Source: Owenia fusiformis
Lineage: Eukaryota; Annelida; Polychaeta; Sabellida; Oweniidae
Direction of reading: 5' to 3'
Assembly: GCA_903813345.2 (NCBI GenBank)
Contig: CAIIXF020000003.1
Coordinates: forward strand, 4,673,815-4,737,814
DNA length: 64,000 nucleotides
The position numbers and the translations under genes were made by a program. Below the pieces are notes generated by a model, which ran no database searches, had not been told where the DNA came from, and worked only from the letters and a program-made list of their open reading frames with translations. Positions 24,496 to 38,800 of the stretch are shown here, piece by piece (the first letter of the stretch is position 1; every line of letters begins with the position of its first letter).

Positions 24496-24621
24496 GGTCA
24501 GGGTGCATGATGGGAAATTTTCTGCATTCCTCAATTGAGTCACATGTTATTTTTCAAACAAGAATAACTCAATGTGACTCAATTGAGGAATGCAGAAAAT
24601 TTCCCAACATGCACCCTGTCC
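24496..24621. mobile_element. TTAA-flanked hairpin MITE, 126 bp
   Basis: Arms of about 50 bp pair nearly perfectly, starting GGTCAGGGTGCATG and ending CATGCACCCTGTCC, with a loop of about 25 bases. TTAA flanks both ends (24492-24495 and 24622-24625). Confidence 0.85.
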
Positions 24622-24625
24622 TTAA

Positions 24626-25552
24626 CCCTAATGTGTACAACGTATTTTTTATAACACTAATGGATGGGGGGTCAGATGAACCCCTGGCGTTTCAAAAGTT
24701 GAAGAGGTACAGTAAAAGGTAAGGCCCCATATTGTAGTTCATTCACAACTCTCGAGGGGTGTAAATCTAAAAAAGTAGGTCAAATGGGGTCAAAAGTAGG
24801 TCAAAGTAACATAGGAGCTAGGTTTGATCGCTTGTTGTTTTTTTTGTTTTTTCTTTTTTTACTTTTTTTCAGTCCAAAAAACAACAACATATAATTTTGT
24901 TTAGCCAGAAAAGGGTACTAAATGTGATAGATGTATATAGTATCTACCTTCTGAGGACAAAAAACCGTTGGTAAATACCTTTTTTAAATCCAGAAATAGA
25001 TAATTTGGTCGAAAAGTTGACGAAATGTAATATCGAAAAACGGGGGGATGGAAGACAAATCACAGCCCAGGACCCAAGATACTGAATAGATAATATTTTT
25101 AATAACCTCATAGAACACACCCCTGACTATAATATAGTGTAAACGTTTTGGATATTGGTTGAGTATTAGCTGAGAAAAATTGTTTTTAGTGCATCTCGGC
25201 GAAAATGCAATCTCGCGTGTTATAAATAAGTGCATTTGAGCAAGAACTTACAGCATTGACATATTTTCATAGTTTATTTTGCTTCTAATTATAGATAAGA
25301 TGCCATAGAATCACAATCATGTTTGACTCAATGTTTCCTGATTTATGAAAATGATTTACGAAAAATATTTTAAATAAATAAAGCCACCCGAGATGACAGA
25401 CGTTTTTTCTCTCAAAAACCAGAACCTTAAATATATTTTACTCAATTATGTAATATTTAGATGCATACATATTCTCAAGTTTGTATAATATTGAAAACTT
25501 CGTATCTCAGTTAATAAAAGTCAGATTAGCTAGTAATATGGCTTGTTTGAAA
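24626..25552. other. Intergenic AT-rich stretch
   Basis: No coding or repeat feature identified, apart from a T-rich tract at about 24836-24868. Confidence 0.4.
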
Positions 25553-26645
25553 GGGTATCTTGAAGGATGGAGTAGGTCTTCATTGGGCAAAGAGCATGAG
25601 CCTGGACAATGAACGCCCGATCTTGAAGGATGGAGTAGGTCTTCATTGGGCCAAGAGCATGAGCCTGGACAATGAACGCCCGATCTTGAAGGATGGAGTA
25701 GGTCTTCATTGGGTAAAGAGCATGAGCCTGGACAATGAACGCCTGATCTTGAAGGAGGGAGTAGGTCTTCATTGGGCAAAGAGCATGAGCCTGGACAATG
25801 AACGCCCGATCTTGAAGGATGGAGTAGGTCTTCATTGGGCAAAGAGCATGAGCCTGGACAATGAACGCCCGATCTTGAAGGATGGAGTAGGTCTTCATTG
25901 GGCCAAGAGCATGAGCCTGGACAATGAACGCCCGATCTTGAAGGATGGAGTAGGTCTTCATTGGTCCAAGAGCATGAGTCTGTACAATGAATTCCCGATC
26001 TTGAAGGATGGAGTAGGTCTTCATTGGGCAAAGAGCATGAGCCTGGACAATGAACGCCCGATCTTGAAGGATGGAGTAGGTCTTCATTGGGCCAAGAGCA
26101 TGAGCCTGGACAATGAACGCCCGATCTTGAAGGATGGAGTAGGTCTTCATTGGGTAAAGAGCATGAGCCTGGACAATGAACGCCTGATCTTGAAGGAGGG
26201 AGTAGGTCTTCATTGGGCAAAGAGCATGAGCCTGGACAATGAACGCCTGATCTTGAAGGAGGGAGTAGGTCTTCATTGGGTAAAGAGCATGAGCCTGGAC
26301 AATGAACGCCTGATCTTGAAGGAGGGAGTAGGTCTTCATTGGGCAAAGAGCATGAGCCTGGACAATGAACGCCCGATCTTGAAGGATGGAGTAGGTCTTC
26401 ATTGGGTAAAGAGCATGAGCCTGGACAATGAACGCCCGATCTTGAAGGATGGAGTAGGTCTTCATTGGGCAAAGAGCATGAGCCTGTATAATGAACGCCT
26501 GATCTTGAAGGATGGAGTAGGTCTTCATTGGGCAAAGAGCATGAGCCTGTATAATGAACGCCCGATCTTGAAGGATGGAGTAGGTCTTCATTGGTCCAAG
26601 AGCATGAGTCTAGACAATGAATTCCCGATCTTGAAGGATGCTCCA
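25553..26645. repeat. 63-bp tandem array, about 17 units, orphan
   Basis: The unit begins gatcttgaaggatggagtag and includes cattgggcaaagagcatgag and gacaatgaacgccc. Because 63 is divisible by three, three frames stay open for 353-386 codons on both strands. Unlike the other large arrays it does not abut a recognised exon edge, and no consensus donor occurs in the unit. A seed exon, perhaps a 5' untranslated exon of the cyclin or of an unknown gene, cannot be excluded. Confidence 0.9.
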
Positions 26646-26649
26646 GATC

Positions 26650-27640
26650 GATAACGGAAAATTGCATTTTTAGAGTTCATTCACCTCCAATTATTGAATA
26701 GACGCAAATAGATAAATACCATGCCTATGATAACAATGCTATTATTTTGTAAGATACTTCATTGTTTGCTTATCCCAGCAATTAGAAAATAATAAGAAAT
26801 TTGTAAACAGCAGTGATTTATATAAACTATAAGTATTAGAAGTACACTTTAATTAATCAAGACGATAATACACAATGTTCCTTGTCTGATAATTAGTAGT
26901 AGTGTAATACGATTATATTTGCGTATTGGGATATCTCTCGCTATGCATAATATGGCAACGTTTGTAATAAACTAAATCCTATATGAATAGTGAAATAGTG
27001 CAATTTCTCAAATATTGCTGTTTATTCTTTCCAAGTATCAATCAACATTTTCTCACGAAGATCTGTTTTGTTTTGTGTACGTCGATAGATACAACTTTAT
27101 ATAACTTTTATGGAGTATGTAAATATTTCCATATATGGCATCACGTATAAATCAATATCTTAATGAGTTTGGTAACTTAATATGTGACATTATCATGCAT
27201 GTAAACATGGTTAATCAGGGTCATTTTCTCACATATTTTATTTGTAAGAATGCCTTCATTTTTGGTAACCATGTTAACATTTTCTTGTTTTACATTTCTG
27301 TTATACTGAATATTGAACAAAAATACTTTCTATGCTGCACATTTCGTGAAAATTCCTTTACATATATTTATATTAAAAAATAAAGAAATTAGAGAGATGT
27401 GCGAATGTAATGTTCAACCCTCGTTTATACGTTGGGTTTATTTCGTCAAAATGCACAAATATTCACAATACATAGTAGAATACTACAAAACCTGACTATA
27501 AATTATTCTATATATTCATTTGGATCATTTAGACTCGTAACAGTCATTCGGTTTCTCAATATTCTTGCCTGCTATATCTTTGTCAATTATTCGAAATTCA
27601 TCGTCTCATTTCACGGCTTTGCATATCGACAGTCAATCAT
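26650..27640. other. Intergenic AT-rich stretch
   Basis: Short ORFs only, no motif and no repeat seen. Confidence 0.4.
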
Positions 27641-28690
27641 TGAATAATCTTGGACTGTTCATGGTGCCATTTGTATATTTAAAAATCTTGAGCTAATTTA
27701 ATACTCATTCAAATGTCACAGTTTGCGTATAATCGCAATTCATTAGATATGTTTCCTGCATTGACTTTTAATATGTCTACATTCCTATTGGTCAATTATT
27801 GACAATATCCTCATTTGCACATTCGATGTTCACCAAAAAATGATGCCATTCATTAATTGGATAGTTTTAAAATATAGTTTTTTATCATGCTATCTATCTT
27901 ATCATTGTCATTGACATCATTTGCACATTCAAAGGTCACAAAATGGCAGGCAAACATTGATTAGTTCTAGATTATTCATTATGATGCGTATCTAATACTA
28001 CATATTTTGTGATAACCTCATTTGCACATTCACACAAATGACAGAGACACATTGATTAGTTATAAACTGTTCATTACGATGCGCGTTTTGTTGTCCTTAT
28101 TTTGTTATGACCTCATTTGCACATTCAAAGGTCACAATAATGACAGGCAAACGTAGATTAGTTCTAGACTGTCCATTATGATGCGTATCTGATACTACAT
28201 ATTTTGTGATAACATCATTTGCAAATTCATACAAAGTTCTAGAATGTTCTATTTGATGCGCGTCTGGTGCTCCATATCCTGTGATAACCTCATTTGCATA
28301 TTCAAAGGTCACAAAATTACAGGCTAACGTTGATTAGTACTAGACTTTTATTTTTATGCTTGTCTGATGCTCTGTCTTTGGCGATGTTCTCATTTGCGCA
28401 CGCAAAGTTCACAAAATGACAGGCAAAAGTTTATAAGTTGTAGACTGTTCATTATGATGCGTCATCTTTGGCGATGACCTCATCTGCACATGCAAAGGTA
28501 GCAATAATGACAGGCAAACGTAGGTTAGTTCTAGACTGTTCATTATGATATGTGTCTGATGCTCTGTCTTTGGCGATGACCTTATTTGCATATTCAAAGG
28601 TGCCAGGCTAACGTTGAATAGTACTATTTTGATGCGTGTTTGATGCTTTATCTTTTTAATGACGTCAGTTGCGCATTCAAAGGTGAGGAT
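27640..28690. repeat. Degenerate tandem array, about 110-130 bp unit
   Basis: The recurring order is: tttgtgataacctcatttgc, acattcaaaggtcacaa, atgacaggcaaacgt, gattagttctagactgttca, and ttatgatgcgtgtctgatgc. About eight copies show substitutions and indels. It does not obviously border an exon. Confidence 0.8.
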
Positions 28691-29711
28691 ATAATAGTCA
28701 CATCACACACGATCTATGAAGAGCATGCAATGAATTGTGCTCCAGATATGTCGCCAACGTCAATTCTTATCTTCAGCCAAGGTTGAACCAATGTCGCCAC
28801 TGTAATATAAAACATCTTCTAATATTGAGTATTCAGCTTTGATCAAAATGCAAATACGAATACGTGAAATTTGTTTTGCTTAATCCACCAACACGGTGAA
28901 TACAAGTGGCACTTAACTGACCTCAACATTTACAAAGGTTCAGGTAGGTTATCGCAAACAATTTCAGACGGTAATATCTTGGATTATGACTATTTTCTGA
29001 CCATAAAAGTATCTTTGATCCATTGATTTTCTCAAAGAAAAGTAGTATATACAATGATAATAATGTCGATCAGAAATATTTAGCTAGCAATAAACCCATC
29101 GACATGCTTTTTTAAAGATGTTGACCTCATTTTGACCAAAATGCAATCATTTTTACAATGTTTTATGCATTGATATTTTTTATTTTGATGTATCAAAGTT
29201 CTTGAAAAGAAAATTGAATTCCTCTCAGATTAGTGATCGCCATGTTATTTCCCCATTGAAAAACCCAATGCTATTCATTGGTTTCAGCTCATTTTGGTCA
29301 TCCAAATTTAGTATCTCTAAGTCCCTGGGTAATCCACTTTTCCTTTTAGGAAATCGAACATGTCTCAAAGAACATTCTAATTTTGCATTCAACAATATAA
29401 TAAAAGGTTGCATTTTTGGTGAAAATTGGGTCAACATTTTTGAAAAGGTATGTCGATTGGTTCATTGCCCCGTTAATATCACTTAGTCTGATTAACTTAA
29501 TTGTCATTATATATAATTTTCTTGGACATAATGAATGGATCGAAAAAACCCGTTTTCATACTCAGAAAATATTCATAATTCAAGTTAGAGTCGTCTGAAA
29601 ATGTTTGCGACAACATACGTGCTCCTTTACTTTTTTAGCAATGATCGGGATGATATGGGCCATATATACAACGGAAGAATTGCTACATTCGAAAGGGATT
29701 ATCATTATACA
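28691..29711. other. 3' flank of the transporter gene
   Basis: No second gene recognised. AATAAA on the minus strand at 29184-29179 is a possible poly(A) signal about 530 bp past the stop. Confidence 0.35.
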
Positions 29712-29819
29712 TCATGCGTTCGGAAATACGTAAACGTTTTGCACCTTAAACCTTCGCACTGGGCCTCCTTGGCGAATGTCGTGGTGCTCCCAATGAGGCG
29801 AGATGCAGATTGCCAATCT
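29712..29819 (-). CDS. SLC6A3-like: SLC6 last exon: cytoplasmic C-terminus
   Basis: Acceptor ttattttttcag, then AGATTGGCAATC; 35 codons and TGA, phase 0. Encodes [20 protein letters not shown] and a short basic-aromatic tail. It follows TWRE of the preceding exon, as in DAT-type carriers. Confidence 0.85.
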   Translation of the reverse strand, partial: RLAICISPHWEHHDIRQGGPVRRFKVQNVYVFPNA

Positions 29820-32800
29820 CTGAAAAAATAAGATTAAGAGTCATCCAATTGGTGGAAATGTAATTTCTCCGCATTCAAATGACAAGCATCTCATTTATTT
29901 TGATATATTGTATATGTTCTTGCAACCACCACGCCTACACTTACCTCTCTCCAGGTTCCTGGGGTGTTAGCTAGCTGGTATATTGCTACTATGGGGACCA
30001 AGACCATAGAAGCAGCCCCGATACACCACCCAAGAGCGTTGGCCCAACTGGGGTATATATAGATTCCGGCCTGGCTTGTGTACGTTAGAGGCGAGTACTT
30101 GATTACACTCAATACAACAACGACCTGCAAACGAAAGACAAGTAACAATATAGAAGTTAACCGATAGGTGGCACAATGTTCATTATAGAAACATACCAAT
30201 TACTGCATCATATATACGTGAAATTGCATTTCTTTTGGATAAATGGATTCGACATGATAAAAAATGAACATAGCGCCACCCCCTAAAAGTTAATAACACC
30301 GAACGAAACTATTTTATAGATTAAAGATGCAAAAAGTACGAACACTTGGTACAGTGATATTGCGACCGCTTAAGTTCCAAGTCATGAGTGTACTATCCTA
30401 ACTGAAAGCAACTCTATTAAAACCTGTTTGGTGACTTCAATGATATACTACAGCAGCCTCTTTAGATAGAATACTCTAATTTGCAGACATATAGGGTACC
30501 GAATAATTGGAAGACATGTGATCCAAGCAGTGAACGGTAAAATATGTTGGATTATTTTCTGTGGATGGATCTGCTTGATAGTGTTGCATTGGTCGATGTA
30601 CACAGATATAATGATGTTTTACCTCGCCATCTATATAGGAGGATATTTGTTTTTGGTATTTTATTGACAGAGATGTGAGATGTTTTGCTCTATTCCACTG
30701 AAATTCTTGGAAAATCGATGGACTGAGATTTGATTAATTCTTAGTTGAACTTTGTCAATTTATTATAAATCTCAATAGAACAAAAAGTAAGGAGAGTTCT
30801 ACCAATACCAATTGGATAGAGTTAAACTTACACTGAGGAACGTAGGGGTGATAAACTTCCAGCAGATCCTCCAGTAATAGCTTGGCTTAAAGCCAATCAT
30901 CTCTTGAATGTCTTCACAGAACTGGTCGACTCCTGAAAAGAAAAAAATCTTTAGGACATTTTGGCGACCCATTACATCCCCCCAAAAAGAACATTTGAAA
31001 AAAATCTGAAAACATCCGTTGTCTCAGACACATAAAAAACGTTTGAAAAAGTTTTTTAAATTCATTTCAATTCTCTAATTAACTCATACACTTTGAAAAA
31101 CTGCCAAGATAAAGACAAAAAACATCTTAAAATTGAAATATTAGGGCAGTGGACCATCAATCACAATCCAAAGAAAAGATCAATTGAAAACAATTCTGAC
31201 GTTATTCTATTCATCGTCTCAGACACTTTAAAACTGCTCAGACATCATCAAATAGCAAGATGAGATGGTCAATGTTTTTTGGGAGGTAACTCCTAGCACC
31301 CCCTCTGGCACCCCCTCATCCTAAAAAATTCTTTTTAACTCATACACTTTGAAAGTGCCAAGAAATCGCAAAATAGCATCTAAAAATTGTAAAATTTTCT
31401 AGAGGGAGTTTTTAAATTTTTTGTTACTTTAACACTTTAAAAGTATCCAGAAATCACCAACATAATGGACAAAGTATCTTCGATTGGTCACATTTCTTAG
31501 AGTGAGGGGCTACAACTTCCAAAAACAAAAAATGATTTTTTGTCCAGAATAAGCATCTGTAAATATTATTGGCCCCCTCAAAATAAAACAATTAAAGTTC
31601 CATTTATAGACTTAAACTCATTTGAAATGAAAAGAAATCACCGAATGACATTTTGAGGTTGTTACCCCATTCACACCAAAATATTTTTGGGAGTTGAATT
31701 TGTTAATTCAAACACTTTAAATGTATGTTAAGGTTGATGCTAATGAAGTTGAAACAGTCAAAAGTCATTTAGACTTCTTGATTAAACACAAGATCAAACC
31801 AACAGAGAAACAAGAACATTTGCCTAAAAGGATGAGTCTGGGAATGAGTCTGGGTATCGACTTAGAAAATATTGAAAATTGTAATGTCTGAAAAACCAAC
31901 TCAATCACACATATTATTAAACTTCAATATCTTATCCTTCTTCTGAGAGTACAAAAATATCAAATTGTATCACAATCAATGAAGAATATTGGCATCAAAG
32001 ACGGTGCATATCGCTTTGTCAGAATTGAAATAAAAATCAATGGCAAATATTATATGATTTATTCATACAAAATGTTTGAAACATATCCCCCAAATCATTG
32101 CTTACTTTCTTTGTATAGACATCGGATGGGATTTCTGGATAAGTGAATTGGTATTTATCTGGGTAATCAAGGGATTATAGTCACTCAAAGTTACTGAGCA
32201 TCCAGTTTTGAGACTTCAATTGTGTTGGTGAAGTTACACATATTTCAGTCAAATTCATGCTGAGCACAACATTTTGGTTTCAATTTTATAATCTCTATAC
32301 ATGACCCTGGTGATGAAGAGTCAGAATCAGTCAAAAAACCTAAACCGGAAAACTGTGCTCATTGTGAAAACTAAAAGTGAAGCAACTTTATTTCTGATAT
32401 TTCTTACATCAAATGGCAGCCATCTTGTTTTTCCCCCTTCAAATTAAACTGGCGGGAAATTCAAAAATTTAAAAAAAATTTAATCCTTAAATATATTTCA
32501 AAAATATGATTTTCTTTTAAATTCTTCATGGGTCTTAAGTTATTTCTTCTTTGTAAGTCATACATGTTGCCATTGGTGTTTTTTCCATGATAATGACTAT
32601 TTATTTTTTGTTAATATACTTATTCTGACTCTCAGCAGGGGGTGAATTATGCATCAAAACTCATGAAAAAGTAAATATACTTCATATTTCACATACATTT
32701 GACTGAGGGACCAAAAGGGCATATACCCGCACACATCCTTTATTGGATACCTAAATAACATAAAGACCCTTATAAATCTAGATTTATTGCTGGTTCTTGG

Positions 32801-35800
32801 GTTTGTTCTACTAAAAAGGTTTCTGGGCTATCGACTAGATGTCTCAAAGCTGTTTAAAATAATAGGGAGTCTTACTGTAATGCCATTTTTAGAAATTCTG
32901 GGGTTAACCATATGTGGATCTTTAAAAATTCGAAGGACCTTTTATCTAAATTTGATCAACCAAATTATTCAAAAGTTCAATGTATTTCCACGAGGGATTT
33001 TCCACACTTTACACATCAATTCCCCATAACAATTTGAAAGAGGAAATATTTGGTATCATTAAAAACACAATGAAAGGTAGTAGATTTAAATTTGTAAATT
33101 GTAGTTCAAATAGAGCTTTCTTTTCTAGTGATCAACATGAAAAGTATATTTCTTTTACTGCAATACAACTTTGTGAAGTCTTAGGCTTTTTGATCGATAA
33201 CATTTATGTAAAGTTTGGAAATACAGTTTTAGGTCAAAATATAGGAATACCAATGGGGACAGATTGTGCTCCTCTTTTGGCAGACCTTTTTCTATTCTCG
33301 TATGAGATGATGATGAAAGATAAGACAATATTCCACATAGCCAAACTTTTTAATAAAACATACATATATATATAGATGACCTGTTGAGTTTGGACAACCC
33401 TGGATTTGAAGATTTTGTGAATGAGATATACCCTTCCGAGTTACAGTTAAAAAACACCAATGAATCGAACATGAATGCGCCTTATCTTGACATTCTCATT
33501 AACATTAAACAAGACAACAGTATATATTGTAAGTTGTATGATAAACGAGATGATTTCAACTTTGATGTTGTGAATTTTCCCCATTTAGACAGTAATATTC
33601 CATTAAACCCAGCATATGGGGTCTATGTATCCCAGCTTATTAGATATGGCAGGGCATACTCTAAATATTTCGATTTTAAGTCAAGACACAAAACTTTAGT
33701 GATCAAACTGTTGGGTCAAGGTTACACTTGTATAACGCTTAAGAAATACTTTCTGGGCTTTGCCGAAAAATAGAAATAATTAATTTCGAAGTTTCAAGTT
33801 TTACCACTTGAGATGCTGAAGGATGTAATAATTGTTTAATACATTTGCGCTGAATAGGAATACACTTAACTCCTAATTTGTAGATTATATTATTTCTGTA
33901 TGTTTCATAGATTTTGTCAGTATTGATCGTACAAATTGATATTTTGATTGGCATACCTTTTTATCTCTGCAAAGACCTATTTTGAATTTCGGCCTCCATA
34001 CTTTGGGTCTTTGCTTAGCTTAAGAGTCCTCATAAATCCTAATTAATTGGATGAGGTTTTAATGGTGTCAATCGAATTGTCATACATGTGCAGTTATTCT
34101 GTTTTGTATTTTCTAGTGACATCCACTAACTCACTCACTGTATGCGTATACATTGTCATGTTCTCATTATTTATGTAACTGTTGTACCATGTTCATTAAT
34201 AAACACGCGTGCCAAGCGCTCTCATTTCTTGAAACTGAAGAAATGTGTGTTGTGTCTTATGAAAGAGAGTGATGAGTATAGAACTCACAATATTTTCACT
34301 TGGCACCTTTTGAAGTGGATCCTGACTATGGCATTAATGGTTGAGAAATAGGGATCGAAACCAGCCATAGTTTTCTCCTGATGACCATTGTGAATTATTG
34401 TGTTTTATGGATTATGGCGACGGCTTTTGTGAATGGATGTTGACCCTTTGAAACATGTATTGTAATAACTTCAGTATGAATGAAATGTCCCTTGGTCTTC
34501 TGGTCTTGGATTGTGATATTGGATCTTGAATGGTGGAGGGAAAGGGGGTATTAGACATTGTTTCTTTTCACGTTAGATCATGGTTTTGGGCTATATGGGG
34601 TCTGTTTTTCTTGACTGGTACGCACTTGCTACGAGTTTGCTTTTTACTTGCTTTTAGTTCACTCACAATTTTTGGTCATTTCTCTTTGGCATTTGTGCTT
34701 ACATATTTAAAAGTGGCCAGGAACCACCAAATGACAAATTAAAATCATAAAAATGTCTGGCACCCCATCCCGCCCTGAAAGATAAAGCATTTACCAGGTC
34801 GTTCAATAAGTTCCAGGAAAAACACTCTCATTTTGTTAGTCTGTAGTATTTTTTATTGAAATTTACACAGTATGTGTAAAATGTATTTAAAATTTATGTA
34901 TATAAATATCTTTATACAATATTTCATATTTATTAACTTATCCTTGATAACGTGACGTCATAAAAGGGTATGCGGGGCACTATTTTGATGTTAAAATTTC
35001 ACAATTTTCAATTTATTCATCATATGTTCACATTTTTTGTATTTGTTTTATTTCAACTGAATAAACAGTCCTGTTGTCATGGTAACTATGTGACATCATA
35101 TTACTGCTGTACAAGATGCAAAAATTCCTTGAATTGATGACATCACATATATTTGCATGACATCACACAACTAATGCATGACATCAGTCATTAGTCAGAC
35201 ACCAAAATGGCTACTGTCCTCTCGGATATTCCATCAGGACAATGCTCCAAGCCATAGGTCTAACTTGGTGCAGGACACCATTTCCACCAATCTCCAAATG
35301 GAACTGTAAGACCAGGCACCCTATTCACCTGATACGGCAGTATTAGATTTTGCTGTTTTCAACAGATTGAAGGCAGCTCTGAGGGGGATTCGCTTTGGCT
35401 CAGTTGATGATCTTAAAGCAGGTGTTCAGAATGCACTAAAGGAGAAGTTTCAAGCTGGGCTCTGAGACCATTACAAGCAATGGGTTCAGAGACAGAGGCT
35501 ATGTATTCTTGAGCATTTAATGAAGATGACAGTGGAGGACTATGTGAATATATAATCTTACAAGCATACAAAGACATCAAAGGGTGTTAATTATATCGTA
35601 AAATGTGACTAAAACGTTTAGATTTAATGATCCAAACCGTAATACTAAACAGTACCCCGCATACCCTTTTGTGACGTCACATGATGTTGGATAACTTAAA
35701 AACTAGTTAGACGTTTTCAAATTAATTTAATACAATGATTTGAAAATAAATTGCACACATACTGTGAAAAAATAAACATCAGGCAAACCTCTCCCCTTAC

Positions 35801-38800
35801 CCCCTAGCTAGCAAAAGTTTCATAAAATTGATTCTATTGATTCAAACCCTTTTTCTAATTTCCTTTTTAATTGACCCATGAACTTTAAATTAAGTGCCCA
35901 GAAACCACCAAAGAGCATATTAAAATCGTAAAATCTTCTAGAGGGAGTGGACCACCCTCGCTCAGATTTTTTAAAAAAAAATCTGAATTTATTTTATTTG
36001 TTGTCTCAGACACTTTAAAAGTGCCAAGACATTATCAAATAGCTAGCACCTTGAAATGGTCGTTTTACTTATTATCGAACACCTTAAAAGTGTTCATAAA
36101 TCACTAACATAATCGATGCAGTACATTGGAATCGCCCTTTTCTTATGTTTCTCAAAATTGCTCATACTAACAAAATATGAAACAGAATTAAAGTGGGCCT
36201 AATTTAGAAGGTAAGCGAAAACCCCAATTCGATCCCGATCTCACTGCCGTTAATTTACGCAGTAAATATTAACCAGTTTATTATTTTAGTAAAAACCGCA
36301 CCCCCTTAAGGAAAAGTGTCTGACGGGCCTGTTTGGACATCTATGTTAAAATTATTGTGTTGCTACCTTGAGCCATTTTTACATATTAACACTTATAGTA
36401 TTCTTAAAAGAACTGCAAATATAACATGTATATAATGGACTCATCATAGAATCAGGACATTGCTATTGCCTGGGTAAGAATGGAAATATGACATATGAAA
36501 TGGACTCACCATAGAATCAGGACACTGCTATTGCCTGGGTGAGAACTGCAAATATGACATATGAAATGAACTCACCATAGAATCAGAACACTGCTATTGC
36601 CTGGGTGAGAACTGCAAATATGACATATGAAATGGACTCACCATAGAACCAGGACATTGCTATTCGCTGGGCAAGAACTGCAAATATGACATATGAAATG
36701 GACTCACCATAGAACCAGGACATTGCTATTCGCTGGGCAAGAACTGCAAATATGACATATGAAATGGACTCACCATAGAATCAGGACATTGCTATTGCCT
36801 GGGTGAGAACTGCAAATATGACATATGAAATGGACTCACCATAGAATCAGGACATTGCTATTGCCTTGGCAAGAACTGCAAATATGACATATGAAATGGA
36901 CACACCATAGAACCAGGACACTGCTATTGTCAGGATAAGAACTGCAAATATGACATATGAAATGGACTCACCATAGAACCAGGACACTGCTATTGCGTGA
37001 ATAAGAACTGCAAATATGACATATGAAATGGACTCACCATAGAATCAGGACATTGCTATTGCCTGGGTGAGAACTGCAAATATGACATATGAAATGGACT
37101 CACCATAGAATCAGGACACTGCTATTGCCTGGGTAAGAACTGCAAATATGACATATAAAATGGACACACCATAGAACCAGGACACTGCTATTGTCAGGAT
37201 AAGAACTGCAAATATGACATATGAAATGGACTCACCATAGAATCAGGACACTGCTATTGCCTTGGCAAGAACTGCAAATATGACATATGAAATGGACTCA
37301 CCATAGAACCAGGACACTGCTATTGTCAGGATAAGAACTGCAAATATGACATATGAAATGGACACACCATAGAACCAGGACACTGCTATTGTCAGGATAA
37401 GAACTGCAAATATGACATATGAAATGGACTCACCATAGAATCAGGACACTGCTATTGCCTTGGCAAGAACTGCAAATATGACATATGAAATGGACTCACC
37501 ATAGAATCAGGACACTGCTATTGCCTGGTTAAGAACTGCAAATATGACATATGAAATGGACTCACCATAGAACCAGGACATTGCTATTGCCTGAATAAGA
37601 TTGCAAATGTGACATATAAAATGGACACACCATAGAATCAGGACATTGCTATTGCCTGGGTGAGAACTGCAAATATGACATATGAAATGGACTCACCATA
37701 GAATCAGGACATTGCTATTCGCTGGGCAAGAACTGCAAATATGACATATGAAATGGACTCACCATAGAACCAGGACATTGCTATTGCCTTGGCAAGAACT
37801 GCAAATATGACATATGAAATGGACTCACCATAGAACCAGGACACTGCTATTGCCTGGTTAAGAACTGCAAATATGACGTATGAAATGGACTCACCATAGA
37901 ATCAGGACACTGCTATTGTCAGGATAAGAACTGCAAATATGACATATGAAATGGACTCACCATAGAATCAGGACACTGCTATTGCCTGGGTGAGAACTGC
38001 AAATATGACATATGAAATGAACTCACCATAGAATCAGGACACTGCTATTGCCTGGGTGAGAACTGCAAATATGACATATGAAATGGACTCACCATAGAAC
38101 CAGGACATTGCTATTCGCTGGGCAAGAACTGCAAATATGACATATGAAATGGACTCACCATAGAATCAGGACATTGCTATTGCCTGGGTGAGAACTGCAA
38201 ATATGACATATGAAATGGACTCACCATAGAATCAGAACACTGCTATTGCCTGGGTGAGAACTGCAAATATGACATATGAAATGGACTCACCATAGAATCA
38301 GGACACTGCTATTGCCTGGTTAAGAACTGCAAATGTGACATAAGAAATGAACTCACCATAGAATCAGGACACTGCTATTGCCTTGGCAAGAACTGCAAAT
38401 ATGACGTATGAAATGGACTTACCATAGAATCAGGACACTGCTATTGCCTGGGTAAGAACTGCAAATATGACATAAGAAATGAACTCACCATAGAACCAGG
38501 ACACTGCTATTGCCTGGGTAAGAACTGCAAATATGACATATGAAATGGACTCACCATAGAATCAGGACACTGCTACTGCCTGAATAAGAATGCAAATGTG
38601 ACATATAAAATGGACACACCATAGAACCAGGACACTGCTATTGTCAGGATAAGAACTGCAAATATGACATATGAAATGGACTCACCATAGAATCAGGACA
38701 CTGCTATTGCCTGGTTAAGAACTGCAAATGTGACATAAGAAATGAACTCACCATAGAATCAGGACACTGCTATTGCCTGGGTAAGAACTGCAAATATGAC

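Noticed and set aside
25507-26667. Three overlapping 350-390 codon ORFs
   Set aside because: All three arise from the same 63-bp repeat; no start context, domain or flanking exon supports any of them.
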